Positions 1 through 7,604 of a DNA stretch of 51,739 nucleotides are shown here, in pieces (position 1 is the stretch's first letter; every line of letters begins with the position of its first letter). Source of the DNA: Clostridiales bacterium. Its GTDB lineage: Bacteria; Bacillota; Clostridia; Oscillospirales; Butyricicoccaceae. The notes beneath the pieces are model-generated. The model had not been told where the DNA came from and ran no database searches. It was given only the letters and a program-made list of their open reading frames with translations. The position numbers were made by a program, and so were the translations under genes. The stretch spans positions 41,811 to 93,549 of the forward strand of contig JAHZFK010000002.1 of assembly GCA_019421385.1 (NCBI GenBank), read 5' to 3'.

Positions 1-1282
1 GGCTTTCCTGACGCAGGGACTGGAAGGTGTCGATCACCTGCGCGGGGCGGGGGGTAAGCGCGCCCATCAGCGTGGTATCAAACAGATCGCGGTATACGAT
101 CGAGTTCTCTTCCAGAACGCCACGCGCATGTGCATCGTTCATGAGAGCGTCCAGTACGGCAGGCAGGTCGATGTCCGCCGGCATTTCCATTTCCGGGGGC
201 GTGTAGCTGTCCAGCTTGAGCACACCCAGCAGGCTGTTGACCGCCCAGATTTCTTCACAGGGCTGGATAAGGCCTTTGCGCAGCGCATAGGTCACCAGCA
301 TAGCAATGGCTTGATGGTTTTTGTGCCAAGCCCAAGCGGAGGCTACGATGGTGGACAGGTCATTGTATTCGGGCTTCCAGCCCAGCACCTTGACAGCCTT
401 TTCCGAAGAAGCAATGAGCTGTGCCGGATCGCCGGCGCGACGGGGTGCCATCTGCGCGGGGATCGGATGACCGGTGACCTCACGGGCTACGTCGATGACC
501 TCCTTGACCGTGAAGCCGACACCGTTGCCGAGGTTGAATACGTCGTTTTCACCGCCGTTCATCAGGTAATCCAGTGCCAGAATATGAGCTTGTGCCAGAT
601 CGGTGACATGGATGTAGTCACGAACACAGGTGCCGTCCTTGGTGGGGTAGTCTTCGCCAAATACACTGATCTGCTCGCGCTGGCCCAGCGGTACTTGCAG
701 GATGAGGGGGATGAGGGGGGTTTCTGGGTTATGCGCTTCGCCGATCTGACCGGAAGCATGTGCGCCGCAGGCGTTGAAGTACCGCAGGGCTACATATTTC
801 AGGCCGTGCGCACGGGATACCCAGCTCATCATGTGCTCCATGTCCAGCTTGGTCTGACCATAGCAGTTGGTGGGGCAGGTAGTGTCGCCCTCCAGAATCG
901 GAACACGTTCCGGCTCTCCATAGGTGGCGGCGGTGGAGGAGAAGACGATTTTGTCAATACCGTGCTCTACCATGGATTTCAGCAGCACCATGGTGCCGTG
1001 CAGGTTGTTGTCGTAATACTTGAGCGGGTCGGACATGGATTCGCCAACCTGAGAGGAAGCGGCGAAATGGATCACGCCGTCGATCTGTTCCGCTTCAAAC
1101 AGTGCGTCCAGCGCCTTTTGGTCGCGGATATCTAACTCGTAGAACTTTGCCTTGGGATGAACCGCAGCACGGAAGCCGGTTTGCAGATTGTCGGCTACCA
1201 CGACCTCACGGCCTGCGTCGATCAGTTCATATACCGTATGGGAACCGATATAGCCGGCTCCGCCCAACACTAAAATTGCCAT
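1..1282 (-). CDS. galE/galT: Fused UDP-glucose 4-epimerase / galactose-1-P uridylyltransferase (partial)
   Basis: Two Leloir-pathway enzymes in one reading frame, cut by the left edge. Residues 1 to about 322 form a complete UDP-glucose 4-epimerase: the NAD-binding GGAGYIGSH lies at 7-15, and the catalytic Tyr and Lys are Y141 and K145 (YGQTK). The frame then runs without a stop into the usual N-terminus of a Firmicutes-type GalT, with MLVTYALRKGLI near residue 328, then NSIVYRDLFDT and LMGALTPRP. I read every codon from about position 360 down to 2 and found no stop. There is no Shine-Dalgarno site before the GalT part, so separate initiation looks unlikely. ATG at 1282 has AAAGGAG about 12 nt upstream. 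It lies 41 nt after galK and is probably cotranscribed with it. The rest of GalT, including its active site, lies outside the window. Confidence 0.9.
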   Translation of the reverse strand, partial: MAILVLGGAGYIGSHTVYELIDAGREVVVADNLQTGFRAAVHPKAKFYELDIRDQKALDALFEAEQIDGVIHFAASSQVGESMSDPLKYYDNNLHGTMVLLKSMVEHGIDKIVFSSTAATYGEPERVPILEGDTTCPTNCYGQTKLDMEHMMSWVSRAHGLKYVALRYFNACGAHASGQIGEAHNPETPLIPLILQVPLGQREQISVFGEDYPTKDGTCVRDYIHVTDLAQAHILALDYLMNGGENDVFNLGNGVGFTVKEVIDVAREVTGHPIPAQMAPRRAGDPAQLIASSEKAVKVLGWKPEYNDLSTIVASAWAWHKNHQAIAMLVTYALRKGLIQPCEEIWAVNSLLGVLKLDSYTPPEMEMPADIDLPAVLDALMNDAHARGVLEENSIVYRDLFDTTLMGALTPRPAQVIDTFQSLRQES

Positions 1283-1323
1283 GTTACAGGTGCGCTCCTT
1301 TCACATTATCGCAGTCGTATCGT

Positions 1324-2610
1324 TTAAGACCAGAGTACCGTACCGCCTACCGGACGGATTCGCAGCACGTGGCAGCAGCCGTCACCCAGCGCGCCCTCGA
1401 TCTCGCTGCGGAACGCGGCGAGAATGTCCAGCGGGACAAACGCCTGAATGGTTCCGGCAAAGCCGCCGCCGTGTACGCGGCAAGCGCCGCGGCCCTTGAG
1501 TGCACGCTCTGCCACCGCGAGGGCAACCGCCATGGACTGTTCCTGTACGGCACCGGCAGGAGTGATGTCCTGCAGCTTTTCCCACGAGGAATGGCCGGAC
1601 TCGTTAACCAGTGCAAGGAAGGTATCCATATCGCCATTGGCCAGTGCGTCGGCTTGCTCTGCGACACGCTGGTTGTCGGCAAAGAAGTGAAGTGCACGAA
1701 GCACGGCACGGTCGCCCACTTCTTTGCGCAGTGCAGGCAGGTTGCGGAGCACTTCCGCCTCGTCTACCTCACGCAGCACTTCTTTTCCAAAGAAAGCGGC
1801 AACGGCTTTCATTTCGCGGGGAACCGCAGCATACTCGTCCGTCAGGTCAGCATGGTCTGCACCGCAGTCAATGATGCACAGGGCATAGCCCAGACTGTCC
1901 AGATCCACCTGAAGCGCACGGACGACCGGAGCGGCAGGATCGGCAAAGTCGATCGTAACAGCGCCGCCGACCGAGGAAGCGGTCTGATCCATCAGGCCGC
2001 AGGGTTTGCCAAAGAATACGTTCTCAGCCTTCTGGCCCATCTGTGCAATCGTTACCGGATCGAGTTCGTCGCGGCAGAACAGGTGGTTTTCAATAACACC
2101 GAGCAGCACTTCACATGCCGCAGAGGAGGACAGACCGGAGCCGGGCAGCACGCTGGAGGTAGCATATACGTCAAAGCCTGCTACGGTATAGCCCTTCTGG
2201 GCTGCCTGCGCCGCCATGCCGCGTACCAGAGCCGCGGTGCTTTCCTTTTCCTCTTCTTTAGGGTCGAGCGTGTCCAGATTAACCTCTACCATCGGCCAGC
2301 CTTCGGACTGGAAACGGATGGTGTTGGTGCCGTTCGGGCTGGCACAGGCCAAAAAGTCCAGATCAACTGCACCGGCCAGAACACGACCGTGCTGATGGTC
2401 GGTATGGTTGCCGCCGATCTCGGTGCGGCCGGGGGCAGAGCAAAGGGCGACAAGGGTATCGTCTCCCGCTCCAAAGCTTTGCTGGAACTGTTCCAGTACA
2501 TTTGCGATCCGCTCACGGGCAGCAGCCAGGTCGTCGTATAACAGATGGGACAGAGCCTCGTTCAATTCTCCGGCATCCAGTGCGCGGCGTACATCACCCA
2601 ATTTTTGCAT
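1324..2610 (-). CDS. galK: Galactokinase
   Basis: GHMP-family kinase of about 428 residues that phosphorylates galactose to galactose-1-phosphate, the substrate of the GalT encoded next. The signature near residue 63 reads APGRTEIGGNHTDHQHG. The family's usual GEHTDY is GNHTDH here, so the sugar-contacting Glu is replaced by Asn. The glycine-rich ATP loop (VLPGSGLSSSAA) and the catalytic-Asp region (GLMDQ) are intact. An alternative ATG at 2622 adds four residues but leaves only 3 nt after the AAGGAG site; ATG at 2610 leaves 11 nt, so I prefer it. A terminator separates the gene from mglC, and a small hairpin lies just before the ribosome site. The fused galE-galT 41 nt downstream supports the assignment. 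Confidence 0.92.
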   Translation of the reverse strand: MQKLGDVRRALDAGELNEALSHLLYDDLAAARERIANVLEQFQQSFGAGDDTLVALCSAPGRTEIGGNHTDHQHGRVLAGAVDLDFLACASPNGTNTIRFQSEGWPMVEVNLDTLDPKEEEKESTAALVRGMAAQAAQKGYTVAGFDVYATSSVLPGSGLSSSAACEVLLGVIENHLFCRDELDPVTIAQMGQKAENVFFGKPCGLMDQTASSVGGAVTIDFADPAAPVVRALQVDLDSLGYALCIIDCGADHADLTDEYAAVPREMKAVAAFFGKEVLREVDEAEVLRNLPALRKEVGDRAVLRALHFFADNQRVAEQADALANGDMDTFLALVNESGHSSWEKLQDITPAGAVQEQSMAVALAVAERALKGRGACRVHGGGFAGTIQAFVPLDILAAFRSEIEGALGDGCCHVLRIRPVGGTVLWS

Positions 2611-2629
2611 GGTTGCATTCACTCCTTCT

Positions 2630-2649
2630 TGCTCCGACTCGCCGGAGCA
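2630..2649 (-). promoter_or_regulatory. Small hairpin in the galK 5' leader
   Basis: A perfect 7-bp inverted repeat (2630-2636 with 2643-2649, 6-nt loop) lies immediately upstream of the galK Shine-Dalgarno site. It could tune translation or mRNA stability. No function is shown by the sequence alone. Confidence 0.35.
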
Positions 2650-2684
2650 CTATTTCAAACAAAAAATTTCAGTTAGCGTAATAG

Positions 2685-2740
2685 AAAGCCGCTGCAAGCA
2701 GGCGGGGCCTTTATAATCGCCTTGCAGCGGCTTTTCTCTT
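2685..2740 (-). terminator. Hairpin ending the mgl operon
   Basis: A 14-bp inverted repeat (2685-2698 with 2721-2734) with a 22-nt interior lies 20-70 nt past the mglC stop and before galK. On the minus strand it is followed only by a short T-rich run. The T-run on the plus-strand side is better, but no plus-strand gene needs it. It probably ends or attenuates mglBAC transcription and partly separates gal from mgl. Confidence 0.6.
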
Positions 2741-2756
2741 TTAACAAATGGAAGGC

Positions 2757-4412
2757 TTACTTCTTCTGTACATACTTCAGGCAGTCCAGCATAACGGCTA
2801 CCAGAATGATGATACCAGAGAATACGAACTGCAGGTTGGTGTCAATACCCAGCGTGGTGAGCGAGTAAGTCAGGGCGGTGAAGATGAATACGCCCACGAC
2901 AACACCGGAGATCTTGCCGATACCGCCGGTGAAAGAGATACCGCCTACTACGCAGGCTGCGATAGCGTCCATTTCCCAGCCTTGGCCGTATGCTGCGGAG
3001 CCGGAACCTACCATGCGGATGCATTCCAGCCAAGCGCCGAAGCCATACAGGATACCAGCCAAGACGAATGCGCCTACGGTGACCCAGAATACCGAGATAC
3101 CGGATACTGCAGCGGATTCCGGGTTGCCGCCAACTGCATAAAGGTTTTTACCGAAGGTGGTCTTGTTCCAGATGAACCACACGATGACGACCGCGGCAAC
3201 TGCCCACAGGATGATGGTGGGGAAGTTGTTGATGCGCGGGATGATCATGTTCGGGATGTTCGGGTCAATCGCACCGAAGGAAACGCCCTTGGTGGAATAG
3301 GTGACCAGACCGAAGATGACCAGCATGTTTGCCATGGTGGAAATGAAAGGATGCATTTTGAATTTCGCCGTAAAGAAGCCGGCGATCGTGGTGAACACGG
3401 TGCAAAGAACGACACAAACGACCAGTGCCAGAAGGACTCGTGCAATCGCCGGCAGGCTGGTGAAGTCAAAGATATGACCGAACACAGAACCGGTGTTGAT
3501 GCCCTGATGCATGACGATGGTTGCCGCCGTCATGCCCATACCAACCATACGGCCGATGGACAGGTCGGTGCCGGCGAGCAGGATCAGACCCGCAACACCC
3601 AACGCCAGGAACATTCTGGGCGAAGCCTGCTGGAGAATGTTCAGCACATTGTTTACCGTCAGCAGCTGTACGTTCTTCACCAGCGGAGTGATGATACACA
3701 GCGCGATAAAGATAATGATAATAGCGATGTACAGACCGTTTTTCAGCAGGAAGTCGCGGCGGTTGAACGTGTACTTGTAGTTCTCCCAGCGCTGCGCCAT
3801 GGATTCGCCAAAGGTGAATTTGGACATACGCAGCATGTCAATCAGATGGAACTTATGCTCGAAAGCAGCGTGCTGGCGATCCTTTACCTGCTGCAGGTTC
3901 TGGACGCGCTGCATCTTAGCATCGAAAAGACGGTTTTTGTGAACGTACTTTTCGTCCTTGATTTCGTGGGCATCGCTGAGCTTGGACATCGTGCTCTGAT
4001 GTTCCTGATTCAGCTTAGCGACCGTTGCGCGGTATTTTTCTTCCGCAAGCACCTTCTCGTCTTTGCAGCTTGCGACGACTGCCTGATAGTAGTCGGTATT
4101 GAAGTGTGCCTTTAAGTAGTTTTCTGCGTCGCTGATCAGCTTGGCGATCGCGTCCTTGTTCCGGTTCTCGACCGCTTTGGCTTTCTCCAGTTCCGACTGA
4201 AGTTCCCGGATGCGGGCTTCCTTCTCCTGAGCGGTATAGATTTTATCCCGCTTCAGGCTGTCGATCGCGCTCTGGATTTCGATCACCTTGTCGGTGCCGT
4301 CCTCGCGCAGGTCATTGATCTGATCCTGAATTTTGCCGACATATTCGTCGATAGGCTGGCGAAGCTGCGCTTCCTGCTCAGCCGTAAGAATTTTTGTACT
4401 TGTTGATGCCAT
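2757..4412 (-). CDS. mglC: Galactose/methyl-galactoside ABC transporter permease with long coiled-coil N-terminus
   Basis: A permease of 551 residues, against about 336 for E. coli MglC. Residues about 222-551 are the usual polytopic domain, with the family motifs ALGVAGLILLAGTDLSIGR and AVGGNPESAAVSGI and a Gly-rich C-terminal region, ending VQKK. Residues 1 to about 220 are extra: hydrophilic, rich in Lys, Glu, Gln and Ala, with no membrane segment, and predicted by eye to be largely helical coiled coil. The segment is presumably cytoplasmic, since it precedes the first membrane span. The gene starts 15 nt after mglA, and the order mglB-mglA-mglC matches the classical operon. The permease call is firm; the role of the extension is unknown. 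Confidence 0.9.
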   Translation of the reverse strand: MASTSTKILTAEQEAQLRQPIDEYVGKIQDQINDLREDGTDKVIEIQSAIDSLKRDKIYTAQEKEARIRELQSELEKAKAVENRNKDAIAKLISDAENYLKAHFNTDYYQAVVASCKDEKVLAEEKYRATVAKLNQEHQSTMSKLSDAHEIKDEKYVHKNRLFDAKMQRVQNLQQVKDRQHAAFEHKFHLIDMLRMSKFTFGESMAQRWENYKYTFNRRDFLLKNGLYIAIIIIFIALCIITPLVKNVQLLTVNNVLNILQQASPRMFLALGVAGLILLAGTDLSIGRMVGMGMTAATIVMHQGINTGSVFGHIFDFTSLPAIARVLLALVVCVVLCTVFTTIAGFFTAKFKMHPFISTMANMLVIFGLVTYSTKGVSFGAIDPNIPNMIIPRINNFPTIILWAVAAVVIVWFIWNKTTFGKNLYAVGGNPESAAVSGISVFWVTVGAFVLAGILYGFGAWLECIRMVGSGSAAYGQGWEMDAIAACVVGGISFTGGIGKISGVVVGVFIFTALTYSLTTLGIDTNLQFVFSGIIILVAVMLDCLKYVQKK

Positions 4413-4427
4413 AAGCGATTTCTCCTA

Positions 4428-5936
4428 CTACAGGTATTTTGCGCTAAGCCGCAAAAGCTCTTCCTGATCGGTCTCTTTGGTGTTGACAATGCCGGAGAGG
4501 TGTCCGTTGGACATAACGCCGATGCGGTTGGTGATGCCGAGGATCTCAGGCATTTCGGAAGAGACAACGATGATGGTCTTGCCGCGCTTGGCCATATTGA
4601 TAATCAACTCATAAATCTCATATTTGGCGCCCACGTCGATGCCGCGTGTGGGTTCATCCATCATGAAGATTTGGGGTTCGCGTTCCAGCCATTTGCCGAA
4701 AATAACCTTTTGCTGGTTACCGCCGGACAGACTGGAAATCATATCATCCGGTCCCATGCACTTGGTATGCATGATCTTGATTTCTTTGTTGGTGGCTTTG
4801 ATCATCTGAGAATCAGACAAGGCAATACCGCTCTTGTACTGATCCAGATTTGCGATGGTTGTGTTGAAAGTCAAGTCGCATTTGAGGAACAGGCCGTTAG
4901 CTTTGCGTTCCTCGGTGATCAAGGCAAAGCCGTGCTCGATTGCCTCTCGCGCGCTGTTGAAGTTCATCAGACGGTTTTTGAAATAAACACGTCCTGCGGC
5001 ACGCGTGCGCACGCCGAAAATGGTTTCCAGCAGTTCGGTACGTCCTGCGCCGACCAAGCCGTACAGGCCGAAGATTTCGCCTTCCTTCACATCAAACGAT
5101 ATGTCCTGAAGATGGGGGGCGTACTTGGTGGAAAGGTGCTGTACCGACAAAATCGTGTCGCCCGGCGTGTTGTCCACCGGCGGGAAGCGGCTCTCCAGAG
5201 AGCGGCCTACCATGGCGGCGATCAGTTCGTTCATATTGGTCTCCTGCGAGGGCTTGGTCATGACCAGATTGCCGTCGCGGAGCACAGAGATCTCATCGCA
5301 GATCTCAAAGATTTCGTCCATTTTATGCGAGATGTAGATCAGAGCAATGCCCTGTTCCTTGAGCATCCGCATCATTTCAAAGAGCTTATCTACCTCCTGC
5401 ACGGTCAGGGAGGAGGTGGGTTCGTCCAGAACAATAACCTGAGAGTTGTAGGAAATTGCCTTGGCAATTTCGCACATCTGTCGTTGTGAAACGGACATGT
5501 TGCGCATGGGCTGGGTGAGGTTTACCGTCATGCCCAGCTTGCGGAACAGTTCCGAAGCCTTCTTTTTCATCCTGCCTTCGTCGACCATACCCACGGAATT
5601 GGTCGGGTACCGGCCTAAAAACAGATTGTCGATCACGTTGCGTTCCAGGCACTGGTTGAGTTCCTGGTGCACCATGGCGATTCCGTTCTCCAGAGCGTCC
5701 TTCGGGCCGGAGAAGCTGATCTCTTTGCCGTTGAGGAAAATCTTTCCTTCGTCTTTCTGATAAGTACCGAACAGGCACTTCATCATCGTGGACTTGCCGG
5801 CGCCGTTTTCGCCCATCAGCCCCATGACCGTTCCGCGCTTGACATCCAGATTGATGTGATCGAGCACTCGGTTACGGCCAAAGGATTTGCTCATGCCGCG
5901 GATTGACAGGACAACATCATTTTTTGCATCTGCCAT
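4428..5936 (-). CDS. mglA: Galactose/methyl-galactoside ABC transporter ATP-binding protein
   Basis: A 502-residue tandem ABC ATPase of the sugar-import CUT2 class. The N-terminal domain has a full Walker A (GENGAGKST) and a Walker B (VIVLDEPTSSL). The C-terminal domain has the degenerate GLVGAGRTE loop usual in this class, with a good signature (LSGGNQQK) and Walker B (FMMDEPTRGID). It energises uptake of galactose delivered by MglB through MglC. It sits between the two, separated from mglB by about 198 nt holding a large hairpin, which suggests lower expression than the binding protein. Confidence 0.95.
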   Translation of the reverse strand: MADAKNDVVLSIRGMSKSFGRNRVLDHINLDVKRGTVMGLMGENGAGKSTMMKCLFGTYQKDEGKIFLNGKEISFSGPKDALENGIAMVHQELNQCLERNVIDNLFLGRYPTNSVGMVDEGRMKKKASELFRKLGMTVNLTQPMRNMSVSQRQMCEIAKAISYNSQVIVLDEPTSSLTVQEVDKLFEMMRMLKEQGIALIYISHKMDEIFEICDEISVLRDGNLVMTKPSQETNMNELIAAMVGRSLESRFPPVDNTPGDTILSVQHLSTKYAPHLQDISFDVKEGEIFGLYGLVGAGRTELLETIFGVRTRAAGRVYFKNRLMNFNSAREAIEHGFALITEERKANGLFLKCDLTFNTTIANLDQYKSGIALSDSQMIKATNKEIKIMHTKCMGPDDMISSLSGGNQQKVIFGKWLEREPQIFMMDEPTRGIDVGAKYEIYELIINMAKRGKTIIVVSSEMPEILGITNRIGVMSNGHLSGIVNTKETDQEELLRLSAKYL

Positions 5937-6005
5937 TCTCGTTACTCCCGTTTATGCAATATTGCCAGATTGGACAGATCCAAGTGATCCGCCCGGTTTC
6001 CTTGG

Positions 6006-6084
6006 AAAAACAGGATTGGGGAGAAGGCTTTCTTCCGTATGGAGAATCGCTTCCCCTAAGACGGAGAATTCCTTCTCCCCAATC
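6006..6084 (-). promoter_or_regulatory. Large stem-loop between mglB and mglA (attenuator / mRNA stabiliser)
   Basis: A perfect 14-bp stem pairs 6014-6027 with 6071-6084. After a 2-nt mismatch the pairing continues inward through roughly 6030-6038 and 6061-6068. In the minus-strand transcript the stem is followed by CTGTTTTTCC (five T at 6006-6010), resembling a leaky intrinsic terminator. Such an element between a binding-protein gene and its ATPase gene usually lets more binding protein be made than membrane components. Confidence 0.7.
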
Positions 6085-6134
6085 ACATTGGCTTGTTACT
6101 TAATTGTTTGGCTTAAAAAGGGTCTGAACCCGAA

Positions 6135-7418
6135 TCACTGATTCAGCAGAGCAGTGTAGGAAGCAGCGTTGTCGGTCTTAACCATGTTGATGGCAAAGGC
6201 GTCGTATGCGCTCGGGTTGCTCAGACGGTTGGTGATGTTAGCCTCGGTCTGGCCGTCGCCGCCGATGTACTCTACCTTCAGGTTGAGCAGATCGTCGTAG
6301 TTCTGCAGCAGCGGCTGGTAAGTAGCGCTCAGGAAGTTATCAGCAGCGTTGTAGATGTTCAGCCATACGCTCTTTTCCGGATGAGCGGAAGCGTCCAGCT
6401 GGTTGCTGACAGGCGCGTAAACCTTGGTGGAATCGGTGAACTCGGTGTAGTTGTCGGCAGTAACTGCTACGTTCAGAGCGTAGTAGGAGCGAGCAGCTTC
6501 GTCGTAGTAGTAAACGTCGTCGCTCAGTACGTTGCCAGCGTCGTCTTCGGTGCCGATACCGGTGTCGATGTCAACGCCGTCGAGTGCGTTGCGCAGTACG
6601 CGGAGGGTCAGGTAAGCCTGAACGTCAGCGTGCTGGCTGATGGTGCCGCCGTAGCCTTCTGCGATTGCTGCAACAGCGTCAGCGTTTGCGTCGTAGCCGA
6701 AAGTCGGAACCTTGTTAGCCTTGGACCAAGCGTTGAACATGGACATGCCCATGCCGTCGTTGTTGGAAGCTACGATATCGATCTGGTCGCCGAAAGAGGA
6801 AGCCCAGGTGCCGATTGCGTTACCAGCGGTAGCAGCATCCCAAGTTGCACCAGCGGAGTTCTTCATTTCCTGAGAAGCCAGCTCGCGGACAACGTAGGTC
6901 TTGCCGTTGACTTCCAGAGAGCCGTCCTTAACAGCGGTAGCGGAGCCGTCCGCGTTGCTGCCAACCGGATCGCTGGTGATCGCGCCGTCCTTCTCTACTG
7001 CAGTGCCGAGCGCTGCGCGAACGCCGCGGGTACGAGCGATGGAGTCGTTGTGACCGATATCGCCGATAGCCAGTACATAACCGATGATGCCGTCGCCGTT
7101 GCGGTCGATGGTGTCGATGTTAGCCTTTACGTAGTCCAGAATCATGGTGCCCTGGAGCTCAGCGCCCTGGTTGGCGTCGAAGCCTACGTAGTAAGTGCTG
7201 TCGTTGTAGTTCAGAGCGGTCATGTCCAGCTCGCCGGTGGAGCTGTTGGAGGGCTGACGGTTAAACCATACTAAGGGCTTATCCTTGTTTGCAACCTCTG
7301 CCGCTTCCGTACCGCCGTTGTCCTGTGTGCCATTCGAAGCGTTGCCGCCAGAAGAGCAAGCCGCCATGCTGAGCATCATTGCAGCAGTCAGGGTAAGCGC
7401 GAGTACCTTCTTCTTCAT
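6135..7418 (-). CDS. mglB: Galactose/glucose-binding lipoprotein
   Basis: A 427-residue extracellular sugar-binding lipoprotein. The signal peptide starts MKKKVLALTLTAAMM and ends in the lipobox MAAC with Cys21. Residues near 95-120 read DRNGDGIIGYVLAIGD and then GHNDSIARTRG, closely matching the MglB region with a DxNxDG calcium-type loop and conserved His/Asp sugar contacts. SFGDQIDIVASNNDGM and YDANADAV are also family features. ATG at 7418 is chosen because AGAAGGAG precedes it and it begins the signal peptide; a longer in-frame start at 7514 has neither. A promoter lies at 7486-7514. The mglA and mglC genes follow. Confidence 0.95.
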   Translation of the reverse strand: MKKKVLALTLTAAMMLSMAACSSGGNASNGTQDNGGTEAAEVANKDKPLVWFNRQPSNSSTGELDMTALNYNDSTYYVGFDANQGAELQGTMILDYVKANIDTIDRNGDGIIGYVLAIGDIGHNDSIARTRGVRAALGTAVEKDGAITSDPVGSNADGSATAVKDGSLEVNGKTYVVRELASQEMKNSAGATWDAATAGNAIGTWASSFGDQIDIVASNNDGMGMSMFNAWSKANKVPTFGYDANADAVAAIAEGYGGTISQHADVQAYLTLRVLRNALDGVDIDTGIGTEDDAGNVLSDDVYYYDEAARSYYALNVAVTADNYTEFTDSTKVYAPVSNQLDASAHPEKSVWLNIYNAADNFLSATYQPLLQNYDDLLNLKVEYIGGDGQTEANITNRLSNPSAYDAFAINMVKTDNAASYTALLNQ

Positions 7419-7485
7419 AATGATTCTCCTTCTCTCCTTTGAATTGGGAGGGACGTCCAAACGGTGTTCCTCCCTGCTTGCTTCT

Positions 7486-7514
7486 ATTGTAGGCGAAGTG
7501 AGCCGGAAAAACAA
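7486..7514 (-). promoter_or_regulatory. Promoter of mglBAC
   Basis: On the minus strand TTGTTT (7509-7514) and TACAAT (7486-7491) are 17 nt apart and lie about 70 nt upstream of the mglB start. The -35 box is weak (TTGTTT), as expected of an activator-dependent promoter. Candidate activator repeats abut it. Confidence 0.6.
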
Positions 7515-7546
7515 GGTAAAAAATCACCGCAGAAGGGGTAAATTTC
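7515..7546 (-). promoter_or_regulatory. Direct repeats abutting the mglB -35 box, candidate AraC-type regulator site
   Basis: On the plus strand GGTAAA occurs at 7515-7520 (followed by AAAATC) and at 7537-7542 (followed by TTTC), 22 bp apart, touching the -35 box of the mglB promoter. Proteins with an AraC-type DNA-binding domain often bind direct repeats about two helical turns apart. The AraC-type response regulator encoded upstream is the obvious candidate; binding is inferred. Confidence 0.45.
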
Positions 7547-7560
7547 ATTGAAAATTATCA

Positions 7561-7595
7561 TATGAACAAATTGTATAGCATAGAAATTGTTCATA
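7561..7595. repeat. Inverted repeat upstream of the mglB promoter
   Basis: TATGAACAA at 7561-7569 is mirrored by TTGTTCATA at 7587-7595, with a 17-nt AT-rich interior. It lies just after the sugar-sensor lipoprotein gene and about 50 bp upstream of the mglB -35 box. It could be a second regulator site or a weak stem at the end of the upstream operon. Confidence 0.45.
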
Positions 7596-7604
7596 TTGCA
7601 CAAA

